Source: Rhizobium sp. CCGE 510 (lineage in GTDB: Bacteria; Pseudomonadota; Alphaproteobacteria; Rhizobiales; Rhizobiaceae). From it: 64,000 bases of DNA. A program made the translations under genes and the position numbers. Position 1 is the first letter of the stretch. Every line of letters starts with the position of its first letter. Under the pieces are notes generated by a model. The model was not told the DNA's origin and ran no database searches. It saw nothing but the letters and a program-made list of their open reading frames with translations. Positions 34,848 through 44,605 of this stretch are shown here, piece after piece. The stretch is from assembly GCF_000292525.1 (NCBI RefSeq), contig NZ_AEYF01000013.1, positions 36,796 to 100,795 on the forward strand. Reading direction: 5' to 3'.

Positions 34848-34992
34848 GAAATTTGCGGAAAACCTGCATCGGAGCCTAACGGCACCCCGACATGGTTATG
34901 CATAAACCTTAACGGCCGATGCCGCTGGATCGGCGCCAGTGCATGTCCTACTTGCATGAGGAGATACTAAAAACCCGTGGCATGAGGCCGCT

Positions 34993-35310
34993 ATGTTCAT
35001 CTCCTCTCGCGAAGCCGCAGATCTCGGTCTTCAGATTGCGCTTGCCCTCGCCTTGACGGTAAGCGGCATGGCGATCGCGTCCTGTGCGGTGGGCGGCGAG
35101 AAGGCCGGTATTTCCGCAATCGATGTCAGCCGTCCCTCGCTCTGGACCGCCGCTCCGATGCGCGTCGATCTGACGACGCAAGCCTACCTGCGCGCCGACA
35201 CTCCGGCCGTACAGGAACTCGCCGACGGTGCCGAGGACCTCTGCCGCGACCCAATCGGCCTCCGGCTTTCCTGCGACCTGATCGCCACCTCCAGCACTGC
35301 AGCTTTCTAA
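34993..35310 (+). CDS. Small exported protein or lipoprotein, unknown
   Basis: A 105-residue frame starting MFISSREAADLGLQIALALA, then LTVSGMAIASC, which could be a signal peptide with lipobox IASC (Cys about residue 31). The mature part has few features; two cysteines occur in EDLCRDPIGLRLSCDL. GAGG lies 7 bases before the ATG. Codon usage is like the neighbours. Reality is likely but not certain. Confidence 0.6.
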   Translation: MFISSREAADLGLQIALALALTVSGMAIASCAVGGEKAGISAIDVSRPSLWTAAPMRVDLTTQAYLRADTPAVQELADGAEDLCRDPIGLRLSCDLIATSSTAAF

Positions 35311-35430
35311 GCGAAGTTAGTTTGACAGGGCCACCGCCGCCCTCCCGAAAGCTTGCAAATCGGATTGATTTGCCGTTTCATCAATCGATAGCGACCACCG
35401 TCCGACTCTTTCCCTGAAGGATTCAAGCCC

Positions 35431-36108
35431 TTGCCCCTGCCGATGCCGCGTGGCTTCGAGAAGCCTTATGCCGCCTTCCTGTTCGATATGGACGGCACCA
35501 TCCTCAATTCGATCCAAGCTGCCGAACGTGTATGGAGCGACTGGGCAAGGCGTCATGGGCTCGATGTCGCCGCCTTTTTGCCGAAGATGCACGGATTGCG
35601 CGGCATCGACACGATCACCCGGCTGAACCTGCCCGGGGTCGATCCAGAGCATGAATCGAGGCTGGTGACCGAGGCCGAAATCGCCGATGTCGGCGACGTC
35701 GTTGCCATCCCGGGTGCCGCGGCATTCTTAAGTTCACTGCCGCCCGATCGCTGGGCGATCGTGACGTCCTCGCCGTTGCGCCTTGCCCACCGGCGACTGG
35801 AGGCGGCAGGCTTGCCGCTGCCGAAATTCATGGTGACGGCGGAGGACGTCAAAGTCGGAAAACCCGATCCGCAATGTTATATTCTGGGCGCCGAACGGCT
35901 CGGCGTCAGCACCCATGATTGTCTGGTGTTCGAGGATGTCAAAGCCGGCATCATCGCCGGAGAGGCGGCGGGCGCCGATGTCATGGTCGTGACGACAACC
36001 CATCACAACAAGATCGAAACGCCGCATCCAACCCTCTCATCCTATGATGAGATCTCGGTCCGCATCTCTGCCGATCGTAGAATGCTGATCGTTCCGAGCG
36101 CGGCCTGA
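35431..36108 (+). CDS. HAD-family sugar/glycerol phosphatase
   Basis: A 225-residue HAD subfamily IA phosphatase. Motif I is FLFDMDGTI near residue 17, motif II VTSSP near 110, motif III GKPDP near 145 and motif IV FEDVKAG near 167. The cap lies between residues 25 and 95. This set resembles glycerol-3-phosphate or 2-deoxysugar phosphatases. TTG at 35431 has GAAGGA ten bases upstream and is taken as start; ATG at 35443 is the alternative. No operon partner. Confidence 0.85.
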   Translation: MPLPMPRGFEKPYAAFLFDMDGTILNSIQAAERVWSDWARRHGLDVAAFLPKMHGLRGIDTITRLNLPGVDPEHESRLVTEAEIADVGDVVAIPGAAAFLSSLPPDRWAIVTSSPLRLAHRRLEAAGLPLPKFMVTAEDVKVGKPDPQCYILGAERLGVSTHDCLVFEDVKAGIIAGEAAGADVMVVTTTHHNKIETPHPTLSSYDEISVRISADRRMLIVPSAA

Positions 36109-36145
36109 TATCGATCCGGCCGCGTCTTGCTTGCTTTTGCGTAGT

Positions 36146-38803
36146 TCACTCCGCGGCCGCGGCAAGACAGCGATCGATGATCGTGCCGATTTCGCTGCGG
36201 CAGGAGCCGCAATTGGTTCCAGCGCTCGTTTCCTTGCCGACCGCCTCGACGCTGTGACATCCGCCGCGCACGGCAGCGGCAATCTGGTTGACCCCGACAC
36301 TGAAGCAGGAACAGACGGTGGCGCCCGGATCCGGTCTGCCGGCGCCGGGACGGCCTGCAACGAGCGCGAAGCGTTTCCTGAGGTCACCATGCGAGGCGGA
36401 GAGCTGCGATATCGCCCAGTTGCGGGCGACGGCGACCGGTTCGCGGGCGAGAAATAGTGCGGCAAGCAGGGTCTCGCCATCGAAGAAAGCCAGCCTGAGA
36501 TCGCCGGATTGCCGGTCGGCATAACCCAGCGGCTCGATTTCATCAGGAATGGCGAAAACCGCGCGGCACCACGCCGTCCAGTCTTCGACAGCTTCGCCAA
36601 AGGCAAGTTCCAGCCGCCAGCCGCCGTCGGCTTTCGCCAGCGCCCAATAGGCTGCCTCCGGTGTCGCCGGTTTTGTCGCCGAGACGGCGAAACCATAATG
36701 GCTGACAGGGAAGGGCCGGACGGCGACGGCAACGTTCTTCGACGCCGGCTGGCCGGAAACGGGATCGGTTATCGGCGCGACCACGGCGTCGATCCGCGCT
36801 TTTGCGGCGAATTGGTCGTTCCAGTGCATCGGCGCAAAGATACCGCCACGGGCCTGGCGATCGGTGACCAGCGCCCGGACGATCGCTTTGCCATGCGGGC
36901 TGTCGATCTCGACGAGGCCGGCGCTTGATATACCGGTCTCGATCGCGTCGCGCGGATGGATCTCGGCAAAGGGTTCGGCGATGTGGGCGGAAAGCCGCGC
37001 GCTCTTTCCGGTGCGCGTCATCGTGTGCCAGTGGTCGCGGACGCGCCCGGTATTCAGCGTGAACGGGAAATCGGCATTGGTGCGATCGGTTGCGGGCGGT
37101 TCCACCGCGACGAAGCGCGCCTTGCCATCGGCATGGAAAAACCCGCCCTCGGCGAAGAAGCGGGTAATGCCGGGTTCGGTTCCTGCCGCCTGCGGCCACT
37201 GGAAGGGCGATAGTTCTTCGTAGGCGTCGTCACGCATGTCGGCGCGCGCGCCGATGTCGAAATCGCGGCTACCGTTATTTTCGAAGGCCGAGAGGGCAGC
37301 GTGTTCCGCGAAGATTGCGGCCGGCGCATCGAAGTCGAAAGCGGCGGCAAATCCCATGCGGCGTCCGACCTCTGCAAGCTGCCACCAGTCGGCCTTGGCA
37401 TCGCCTGATATGCCGAGAAACGGCCGCTGTCTGGAAATGCGTCGTTCGGAATTGGTAACGGTGCCATCCTTTTCGCCCCAGCCGAGTGAAGGCAAAAGCA
37501 CATCTGCGTGCCGGGTCGTATCCGTCTCTTTAAGGATGTCGGAGACGACGACGAAGGGACAGGCGGCGATTGCGCTTTCGACGCTGTCGGCATCCGGCAT
37601 CGAGACCACGGGATTGGTGGCCATGATCCAGAGCGCCTTGATGCGCCCGTCGGCCACCGCGCGGAACATGTCGACCGCCTTCAGGCCCGGTTTTGCAGCA
37701 ATGACCGGTGAATTCCAGAAGCGCTGCACGCGATCCCGGTCTTGCGGATTTTCGATCGCCATATGGGCGGCAAGCATATTGGCGAGACCGCCGACCTCGC
37801 GCCCGCCCATGGCGTTCGGCTGGCCGGTCAGCGAGAATGGTCCCATGCCGGGGCGGCCGATGCGGCCGGTCGCCAGATGGCAGTTGAGGATGGCATTGAC
37901 CTTGTCGGTGCCGGAAGAGGACTGGTTGACGCCCTGGCTGTAGCAGGTCACGACCTTCGGCGTGTTCTCGAACAGCCGGAAGAACTCCCGGATCTGCATG
38001 GCCGGCAGGCCGGTCCGCTCCAGGAGATCGTTGATATCAAGCGCCGCGGCTGCCGCAAAAGCGTCGGCGAAACCTTCCGTGTGGGAAGCGATGTAATTCT
38101 GGTCGATTGCCGGGCTGGTCGCGAGATGGGCAAGCAGTCCCATGAACAGCGCGACGTCGCCGTCCGGGCGGATTGCCAGATGCAGGTCGGCGATATCGCA
38201 TGTCATCGTCCGGCGCGGATCGATGACGACGACGCGCATGTTTGGCCGCGCCACCTTTGCGGCGGCAAGCCGCTGGTAGATGACGGGATGACACCAAGCG
38301 AGATTGGAGCCGGTGAGCACCACCAGATCGGCGAGTTCGATATCCTCATAGGTTCCAGGCACCGTATCGGCGCCGAAGGCGCGGCGATGCCCCGCCACCG
38401 AGGAGGACATGCAGAGCCTTGAATTGGTATCGATATTGGCCGAGCCGATGAAACCCTTCATCAGCTTGTTTGCGACGTAGTAATCCTCGGTCAGCAACTG
38501 GCCGGACACGTAGAAGGCAACGGAGTCAGGCCCGTGTTCGGCGATCGTTTCGGAAAAACGCCGGGCGACCAGATCCAGCGCCTCGTCCCAGCCGCTGCGC
38601 TCGCCTGCGATTTCAGGGTAGAGAAGCCGGCCATCGAGATCGATGGTTTCGGCAAGGGCTGAACCCTTCGAGCAGAGCCGGCCGAAATTCGACGGATGCT
38701 CGGGATCGCCCTTGACGCTGACTGAGCCTGCCTCGTCGACGGTGGCGAGAACGCCGCAGCCGACGCCGCAATAGGGACAGGTGGTCTTGACCTCAGTTCC
38801 CAT
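36146..38803 (-). CDS. nasA: Assimilatory nitrate reductase, catalytic subunit
   Basis: Reduces nitrate to nitrite in the cytoplasm with Mo-bisMGD. The 885-residue protein starts with a [4Fe-4S] site (C9, C12, C16, C44), has the molybdenum cysteine in NSRLCMSSSV (C131) and the usual MGD-binding domains, and ends with a BFD-like [2Fe-2S] domain: VCSCFSVGVN and TNCGSCRSEIG. The end domain replaces a separate electron-transfer subunit and is common in NasA of this class. Last gene of narK-nirB-nirD-nasA; it begins directly after the nirD stop. Confidence 0.95.
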   Translation of the reverse strand: MGTEVKTTCPYCGVGCGVLATVDEAGSVSVKGDPEHPSNFGRLCSKGSALAETIDLDGRLLYPEIAGERSGWDEALDLVARRFSETIAEHGPDSVAFYVSGQLLTEDYYVANKLMKGFIGSANIDTNSRLCMSSSVAGHRRAFGADTVPGTYEDIELADLVVLTGSNLAWCHPVIYQRLAAAKVARPNMRVVVIDPRRTMTCDIADLHLAIRPDGDVALFMGLLAHLATSPAIDQNYIASHTEGFADAFAAAAALDINDLLERTGLPAMQIREFFRLFENTPKVVTCYSQGVNQSSSGTDKVNAILNCHLATGRIGRPGMGPFSLTGQPNAMGGREVGGLANMLAAHMAIENPQDRDRVQRFWNSPVIAAKPGLKAVDMFRAVADGRIKALWIMATNPVVSMPDADSVESAIAACPFVVVSDILKETDTTRHADVLLPSLGWGEKDGTVTNSERRISRQRPFLGISGDAKADWWQLAEVGRRMGFAAAFDFDAPAAIFAEHAALSAFENNGSRDFDIGARADMRDDAYEELSPFQWPQAAGTEPGITRFFAEGGFFHADGKARFVAVEPPATDRTNADFPFTLNTGRVRDHWHTMTRTGKSARLSAHIAEPFAEIHPRDAIETGISSAGLVEIDSPHGKAIVRALVTDRQARGGIFAPMHWNDQFAAKARIDAVVAPITDPVSGQPASKNVAVAVRPFPVSHYGFAVSATKPATPEAAYWALAKADGGWRLELAFGEAVEDWTAWCRAVFAIPDEIEPLGYADRQSGDLRLAFFDGETLLAALFLAREPVAVARNWAISQLSASHGDLRKRFALVAGRPGAGRPDPGATVCSCFSVGVNQIAAAVRGGCHSVEAVGKETSAGTNCGSCRSEIGTIIDRCLAAAAE

Positions 38804-39139
38804 CTATTCCGCCGCCATCATCAGGCTTTCCAGGGCAACGAACAGCCTGCCGTCTTCGTTCAGCACCTGTATCGTCCGGACCTCGCCCTGGTCGGCGCCG
38901 AGAGCCTTGCCGGTTTCCAGCGAGATCACCCAGTTGTGCAGCGGGCAGGTGACGGCTTTGCCGTGAACGATGCCCTGAGACAGCGGCCCGCCCTTATGCG
39001 GGCAATGGTCCTCGATGGCGAAGACCTCGTTTTCGGCGGTGCGGAAGACGGCGATCTTGCCCTGCGGCGTCTTTACGCAACGCGCGCCGCGCAATGGGAT
39101 GTCGGAGATGTCGCCGATTGCGATCCAGTTCATGTCCAT
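38804..39139 (-). CDS. nirD: Nitrite reductase small subunit, Rieske type
   Basis: A 111-residue Rieske-fold subunit of the NADH-dependent assimilatory nitrite reductase. Both metal pairs are present, CPHKGG (CxH) and CPLHNW (CxxH), so unlike E. coli NirD it can hold a [2Fe-2S] cluster. ATG at 39139 lies four bases after the nirB stop and follows AAGGAG; an ATG two codons later is possible. The open frame to 39331 overlaps nirB and is not used. Confidence 0.93.
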   Translation of the reverse strand: MDMNWIAIGDISDIPLRGARCVKTPQGKIAVFRTAENEVFAIEDHCPHKGGPLSQGIVHGKAVTCPLHNWVISLETGKALGADQGEVRTIQVLNEDGRLFVALESLMMAAE

Positions 39140-39143
39140 CTCC

Positions 39144-41594
39144 TTACTCCGCAGCCTGCGGATAACCGATCGTCGCCATCGGCTTGAACTCATGCTTGTC
39201 CTTGCCGGAAACACGCTCCGACCAGGGATCGACCTGGGCGAATTTCTGGCTGAAGACGAAGCGCTCGTAATAGGCTTTGCGCTTTTCGGCATCGTCCATG
39301 ATCTGACGGCGGATTTCCTCCAGGCCGACACGCTTGGCCCACTTGTAAATGCGCTCGAGGTAACGGGCCTGCTCGCGATACATTTGCGTCAGTGCCACGA
39401 TATGCTCCAGCGCTTCGTCCTCGGTCCGCACAAGCCCAAGAACCTCAGTGCCCTTGATGTCGAGACCGGCCGCACCGGCGAAATGGATCTCGAAACCGGA
39501 ATCGACGCAGATCACGCCGATATCCTTGCAGGTTGCTTCTGCGCAGTTGCGCGGGCAGCCGGAGACGGCCAATTTCAGCTTGGCCGGCGTCCATGAGCCC
39601 CACATGAATTTCTCGATGCGGATGCCGAGACCGGTGGAATCCTGGGTGCCGAAGCGACACCAGTCCGAGCCGACGCAGGTCTTCACGGTGCGCAGACCCT
39701 TGGCATAGGCCTGGCCGGAAACGAAACCGGCCTTGCCGAGATCGGCCCAGACGGCGGGCAGGTCTTCCTTCTCGATGCCGAGCAGGTCGATGCGCTGGCC
39801 GCCCGTCACCTTCACCATCGGGATCTCGAACTTGTCGACGACATCGGCGATGGCGCGCAGTTCGTTCGAATTGGTGACGCCACCCCACATGCGCGGAACG
39901 ACGGAGTAGGTGCCGTCCTTTTGGATATTGGCATGGACGCGCTCATTGATGAAACGCGATTGGTAGTCGTCGGCATATTCGTCCGGCCAGTCGCTGACCA
40001 GGTAATAGTTGAGTGCCGGCCGACATTTGGCGCAGCCGCAGGAGGTCTTCCATTCCAATTCCTGCATGACCGCCGGGATGCTCTTCAGCCCCTTGGCCTT
40101 GATCAGCCGGCGGACGTCGTCATGGCCGAGTTCGGTGCAGGTGCACATCGGCTGCACGGCAGCCGGGTTGTAGCTGTCGCCAAGTGTCAGCGCCATGAGT
40201 TGTTCGACGAGGCCGGTACAGGAGCCGCACGAGGCCGATGCCTTCGTATGGGCCCGCACGTCGTCGAGCGACGTCAGGCCTTTGCCTGAAATCGTCGAAG
40301 TGATCTTTCCCTTACATACGCCGTTGCAGCCACAAATCTCCGCGTCATCCGGCAAGGCTGCAACGGCCGCCATAGGGTCCAGCGGCGACCCTCCCTGATA
40401 GGCCTGTCCGAAGATCAGCGTCTCGCGCATCTCGGAAATATCGGTCGCTTTTTTCTTCAGGTCGTTGAACCAGGCGCCGTCGGCGGTCTCGCCGTAAAGC
40501 ACGGTGCCGATGATCTTGTTGTCCTTCAGCACCAGGCGCTTGTAGACGCCGGCGCTGGCATCGCGGAGCACGATCTCCTGGCGGTCGTCGGCGTCGGCGA
40601 AGTCGCCGAGGGAATAGAGTTCGATGCCGGTGACCTTGAGCTTGGTCGGTGTATCTGCATGAACGAAGGCCGGCGAGCGATCGCCGGAAAGATGTGATGC
40701 GGCAATCCGGGCCATTTCATAGAGCGGCGCAACAAGGCCGTAGACCATGCCGCCCACCTCGGCACATTCGCCAAGCGCAAGAATATTGCCGTCCGAGGTC
40801 TGCATGCCGGCATCGACGACGATGCCGCGATTGACCGCAAGGCCGGCGTCCTTCGCCAGGCCCACACTCGGACGAATGCCGACTGCCATCACCACCAGCG
40901 TTGCCGGGATAATGCGGCCGTCGTCAAGCTCGATGCCCTCGACCTTGCCGTTGCCGACGATCGCCTTGGTATTGGCCTTGCAGATGACCTTGATGCCACG
41001 TTCTTCGACCGCCTTCTGCAGCAGATAGCCGGCGGCGGGGTCGAGCTGGCGCTCCATCAGCGTCGGCATGACGTGCAGCACGGTGACGTCCATGCCACGC
41101 TGGGCAAGACCGGCCGCCGCTTCCAGGCCGAGCAGACCGCCGCCGATCACCACAGCCTTTTCGCGCGACTGAGCGGCAAGCAGCATCGCCTGCACGTCGT
41201 CCAGATCGCGATAGGTGATGACGCCGGGCAGATCCTTGCCGGGGACCGGGATGATGAAGGGTACGGAACCGGTTGCGATCACCAGTTTGTCATAGCTTTC
41301 GGTAACGCCGTGGTCGGAGGTGACGGTCTTGGCGACGCGATCGATGTTGATGATCTTGTGGCCCTTGTAGAGCATGATGCCGTGCTTGATGTACCAGCCG
41401 TCACCGTGAATGATGATCTGCTCGTAGTCCTTCTCGCCGGAGAGAACCGGCGACAGCATGATGCGGTCGTAATTGACGCGCGGCTCGGCATTGAAGATCG
41501 TAACTTCATAGCGTCCGGGCGCCTGTTCGAAGAGATGCTCCAGCATGCGCCCGGGCGCCATGCCATTGCCGATGATGACAAGTTTTTCGGTCAT
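39144..41594 (-). CDS. nirB: Nitrite reductase [NAD(P)H], large subunit
   Basis: Six-electron reduction of nitrite to ammonium. The 816-residue protein has an N-terminal FAD/NAD reductase (IIGNGMAPGRMLEHL; VVIGGGLLGLEAAAGL near residue 147), two BFD-like cysteine regions (CGCNGVCKG near 415 and CTCTELGHDDV near 485), a ferredoxin-like half-domain and the siroheme/[4Fe-4S] site TCVGSDWCRFG and CPRNCAEATCK near residues 635-685. It follows narK by 17 bases and precedes nirD by four. Confidence 0.96.
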   Translation of the reverse strand: MTEKLVIIGNGMAPGRMLEHLFEQAPGRYEVTIFNAEPRVNYDRIMLSPVLSGEKDYEQIIIHGDGWYIKHGIMLYKGHKIINIDRVAKTVTSDHGVTESYDKLVIATGSVPFIIPVPGKDLPGVITYRDLDDVQAMLLAAQSREKAVVIGGGLLGLEAAAGLAQRGMDVTVLHVMPTLMERQLDPAAGYLLQKAVEERGIKVICKANTKAIVGNGKVEGIELDDGRIIPATLVVMAVGIRPSVGLAKDAGLAVNRGIVVDAGMQTSDGNILALGECAEVGGMVYGLVAPLYEMARIAASHLSGDRSPAFVHADTPTKLKVTGIELYSLGDFADADDRQEIVLRDASAGVYKRLVLKDNKIIGTVLYGETADGAWFNDLKKKATDISEMRETLIFGQAYQGGSPLDPMAAVAALPDDAEICGCNGVCKGKITSTISGKGLTSLDDVRAHTKASASCGSCTGLVEQLMALTLGDSYNPAAVQPMCTCTELGHDDVRRLIKAKGLKSIPAVMQELEWKTSCGCAKCRPALNYYLVSDWPDEYADDYQSRFINERVHANIQKDGTYSVVPRMWGGVTNSNELRAIADVVDKFEIPMVKVTGGQRIDLLGIEKEDLPAVWADLGKAGFVSGQAYAKGLRTVKTCVGSDWCRFGTQDSTGLGIRIEKFMWGSWTPAKLKLAVSGCPRNCAEATCKDIGVICVDSGFEIHFAGAAGLDIKGTEVLGLVRTEDEALEHIVALTQMYREQARYLERIYKWAKRVGLEEIRRQIMDDAEKRKAYYERFVFSQKFAQVDPWSERVSGKDKHEFKPMATIGYPQAAE

Positions 41595-41611
41595 ATTTCC
41601 AAGTCCTTAGA

Positions 41612-42853
41612 TCAGGTTGCAGCCACGGGCGCCGAGTGCCCTTGGCGCGACAGTTGCTTTACGGACAGGTGCATCCAGATGAGAGAAGCGACGACGATCG
41701 CAAAGAGCAGCAAGAAACAGCTGGACCAAAGGCCGGTCATGTCCTTGAGCAGGCCGAAGGCAATCGGCAGGATGAAGCCACCAAGACCGCCCATCATCCC
41801 GACGATGCCGCCGACGGCGCCGACGCTCTCGGGATAGTAGGCGGGAATGTGCTTGTAGACGGCAGCCTTACCGAGGCTCATGAAGAAGCCGAGCACGAAG
41901 ATGACGACGATGAAGATGACAGGCGTAATCGTAGCAGCCGGCAGGGCCAGAATGAGAGTGGCCACGGCCGACACGGCCAGCATCGCATACATGACGCTGC
42001 GGGCGCCCTTCTTGTCCGACAACACGCCGCCAAAGGCGCGGAAGATGCTGCCCGGGATCGAGTAGCAGGCCGCTACCATGCCGGCCGTTTCCAGGTTGAA
42101 GCCGTAGACGCCGACCAGGTAGCGCGGCAGCCACAGTGACAGGGCAACGAAGCCTCCGAAGGCGAAGAAATAGTAGAGCGAGAAACGCCAGACCTGAACG
42201 TTCTGCAGCGGCGCGAATTCCTGAGCCAGGCTCTTGGAGGCGACGCCGCGCTTGCGGCGGAGACGGAAGGCCGGGTCATCTGACGTGGTGAACCAGAAGA
42301 CGATTGCCATCAGCGCCAGACAGACGGCCCAGATCTCCGCAACCGCTTGCCAGCCCCATGCCAGCAGGACGAAGGGGGCGGCGAATTTGGTCACGGCCGC
42401 GCCGACATTGCCGGCGCCGAAGATTCCGAGAGCCGTTCCCTGCTTTTCCGCCGGGAAGAAGGGCGAGACATAGGCGACACCGACCGCGAAGGAGCCGCCG
42501 GCAAGCCCGACGCCGAGACCGGCAATCAGCATCTGCGTATAAGTCTGGGCGTAGGAGAGCAGGAATGTCGCCAATGCGGCGGCCAGCATGGTGATCGTGT
42601 AAACAAGACGACCGCCATAACGCTCTGTCCAGATGCCGAGGACGATGCGCACGAGCGAGCCGGTGAGGACCGGGGTTCCGACCAGCAATCCGAACTCCGC
42701 CTCGTTCAGGCCGAGGTCCTGCTTAATGCGGATGCCGATGATTGCAAAGATCGTCCAGACGGCGAAACAGAGGGTGAAGGCGGCTGTGGAGATCCACAAT
42801 GCTTTGGCTGGTTCGCCGGCGGACATAGGCTCTGCTTTCTCGATGACAGACAT
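41612..42853 (-). CDS. narK: Nitrate/nitrite transporter, NarK/NasA type MFS
   Basis: A 413-residue, 12-helix nitrate permease. The nitrate signature is clear: GVGLAGGSFAVGVAYVSPFF in helix 4-5, then GIFGAGNVGAAVTKFAAP, and a second copy-like GGIVGMMGGLGGF in the C-terminal half. ATG at 42853 (MSVIEKAEPM) follows GGAGAAG. First structural gene after the leader terminator at 42899-42969 and the sigma-54 promoter at 43112. It supplies nitrate to NasA in the same operon. Confidence 0.94.
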   Translation of the reverse strand: MSVIEKAEPMSAGEPAKALWISTAAFTLCFAVWTIFAIIGIRIKQDLGLNEAEFGLLVGTPVLTGSLVRIVLGIWTERYGGRLVYTITMLAAALATFLLSYAQTYTQMLIAGLGVGLAGGSFAVGVAYVSPFFPAEKQGTALGIFGAGNVGAAVTKFAAPFVLLAWGWQAVAEIWAVCLALMAIVFWFTTSDDPAFRLRRKRGVASKSLAQEFAPLQNVQVWRFSLYYFFAFGGFVALSLWLPRYLVGVYGFNLETAGMVAACYSIPGSIFRAFGGVLSDKKGARSVMYAMLAVSAVATLILALPAATITPVIFIVVIFVLGFFMSLGKAAVYKHIPAYYPESVGAVGGIVGMMGGLGGFILPIAFGLLKDMTGLWSSCFLLLFAIVVASLIWMHLSVKQLSRQGHSAPVAAT

Positions 42854-42898
42854 GGCTTCTCCGTGGCCCGACGAGGTCGTGCCGATCCATTGCTGGGG

Positions 42899-42969
42899 GT
42901 TAAAACAAAAAAGCCGCTGGCCAGGCCGCGCATACACGAGGTGCGCGAAGTATCCTGATCAGCGGCTTT
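42899..42969 (-). terminator. Leader terminator before narK (antitermination target)
   Basis: AAAGCCGCTG (42910-42919) pairs perfectly with CAGCGGCTTT (42960-42969), with inner pairs CAGG/CCTG and CGCGCA/TGCGCG. On the minus strand the hairpin is followed by TTTTTTGTTTT. It ends 46 bases before the narK ATG, inside the transcript, so it must be read through for expression. This is what ANTAR proteins such as NasT control. Confidence 0.85.
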
Positions 42970-43105
42970 GCTGGTGGCGCCCGTCGTTGGACGCCGAATT
43001 CATGTCAGTAAGACCAACGTCTTCAATCTGAAGCGCAATGTCTCTGTCTTGTGCGCGCGGCTAATGCGCGCTCACGCTGCTGATCGTCGTTGATCTGTGC
43101 CTTAA
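42970..43105 (-). promoter_or_regulatory. Probable NasT-binding leader RNA
   Basis: Untranslated leader between the sigma-54 promoter and the terminator. On the minus strand it contains a hairpin GTGAGCGCG/CGCGCGCAC near 43040-43070 and a second possible hairpin around CTTCAGATTGAAG. The expected pair of ANTAR hexaloops with A1 and G4 could not be assigned confidently by eye. Confidence 0.5.
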
Positions 43106-43111
43106 TAGCCT

Positions 43112-43127
43112 TGCAAGCGGTGTGCCA
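43112..43127 (-). promoter_or_regulatory. Sigma-54 promoter of the nitrate operon
   Basis: On the minus strand TGGCACACCGCTTGCA, a full match to the -24/-12 consensus TGGCAC-N5-TTGCW. It lies 259 bases before narK and upstream of the leader terminator. It points to RpoN/NtrC control by nitrogen status. Confidence 0.85.
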
Positions 43128-43287
43128 GTTTGGATTTTTCACATCAAGGCACTGAATAAAAACAATATTTTTAAAAATCTGTCGTCTGCTCGTTTTTGGG
43201 GCTGCTAAAAATCGTGCAAATTTTTTGTGCGTTGCGGTGGGATGGACGGAGATCCTTGCTGGCGTTTTGTGCAGGCTGGCCTGTCGA

Positions 43288-44565
43288 TCAGGTCTCATCG
43301 CTGTGGGAGGAGAAGGGCAGGGCGCTCCTGACGGCGAAGCCGGCGACATAGTCCGGCAATTGCGCCGGATCGAAAATGTGATCGTCCATGAAGCGGTCGC
43401 CCTCGTCATCGCCTTCGATGCGGATATCGGCGTCATCGGGTGCGTTGTCGTCGCCGAGAGCTCTGCGATAAAGATCGGGGCGATAGGCGGATGCGGCGGC
43501 CCTTGCGCTGTTGAGGCTGGCCTCGGCCTGTCCCCAGCGGATCATCTGGCTGTAGATCCATAGAGCATGGCTTGGCCGGGGATAGTTGGCGAAGCCGGAA
43601 TGGAACATGAAATAATCGGCAATGACGCGGCGGTTGCCCTTTGCATCGAGGCTGAATTCACCGGCCAGAACACGGCGAATGATCTCGACGGGGGCGGCGA
43701 TATAGCGGGAATCGGCAAGAGCTGCCGCCAGTGCGTCGTGATTGTCCGGCCGGTCGCACCAGCGGGCTGCGGCGTCGAGCGCCACGATCAGCCGGGAAAC
43801 GGTTTCCGGATGGCTTTCCGCCCAGTCCGGCCGCATGCCGATCACCTTTTCCGGAGCCGACGGCCAGATATCCTGTTTGGCGGCGACGATACGGCCGAGA
43901 CCGCGCTCCGAGGCGACCATATTCCATGGCGCGCCGACGCAGAAACCGTCGATCGCGCCGGCCGCAAGCGCATCCGAAGTCAGTGGCGGCGGCACGACGA
44001 CGAGCTTGACGTCCTTGTCGGGATCGATGCCGCCGGCCGCCAGCCAGTAGCGGAATTCGTAATTGTGGGAGGAAAAGGGATAGGTAACACCGAAGGTCGG
44101 CAACGGCTCGCCGCGCGCCTTCATCGCCGCCAGTGTCTTCGCCAAAGCTTGCGCATTGTCGAGCGCATTTGCTGTTTCCGACAATCCCGCGTCATCCCGC
44201 ATCCTGTCGAAAAGCCGCGTCGACAGCGTGATCGCGTTGCCGCCGCGTCCCAGCGAAAACGGCGTGATCGTCGGCGAGGGATTGGAGCCGAGACCAAGCA
44301 TGGAGGCGACCGGCATCGGCGACAGCATATGGGCGATATCGAACTGGCGGAATGCCAGGCGGTCGCGGACATTCGCCCAGGAGACGTCCTTGACGAGATC
44401 GAGCGTCAGGCCTTCCTTCTGCGCGAAGCCGAATTCTGCCGCCGCAATCAGCACCGATGAGTCGACGAGCGGAATGAAGCCGGCCCGAAGCACTTTCGGC
44501 CCTTCATTGTTCACGCGCACGGGCGAGGGCAGTCCGCCGCTGGAATTCGTCGCCTTCGTCATCAT
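43288..44565 (-). CDS. nasS: NasS, nitrate-sensing partner of NasT
   Basis: About 425 residues of the NrtA/CmpA periplasmic nitrate-binding fold but without a signal peptide, so cytoplasmic. It has VLRAGFIPLVDSSVLIAAAE near the start and TFGVTYPFSSHNYEFRYWLA and GFCVGAPWNMVASERG, the nitrate pocket segments. NasS holds NasT inactive until nitrate or nitrite binds. ATGs at 44565 and 44562 and GTG at 44571 are all near a GGAG site; 44565 is chosen. It follows nasT by 40 bases. Confidence 0.92.
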   Translation of the reverse strand: MMTKATNSSGGLPSPVRVNNEGPKVLRAGFIPLVDSSVLIAAAEFGFAQKEGLTLDLVKDVSWANVRDRLAFRQFDIAHMLSPMPVASMLGLGSNPSPTITPFSLGRGGNAITLSTRLFDRMRDDAGLSETANALDNAQALAKTLAAMKARGEPLPTFGVTYPFSSHNYEFRYWLAAGGIDPDKDVKLVVVPPPLTSDALAAGAIDGFCVGAPWNMVASERGLGRIVAAKQDIWPSAPEKVIGMRPDWAESHPETVSRLIVALDAAARWCDRPDNHDALAAALADSRYIAAPVEIIRRVLAGEFSLDAKGNRRVIADYFMFHSGFANYPRPSHALWIYSQMIRWGQAEASLNSARAAASAYRPDLYRRALGDDNAPDDADIRIEGDDEGDRFMDDHIFDPAQLPDYVAGFAVRSALPFSSHSDET

Positions 44566-44605
44566 ATCCACTCCGGTTCCTCCGGAAATTCACGAACGTC
44601 GGCCA

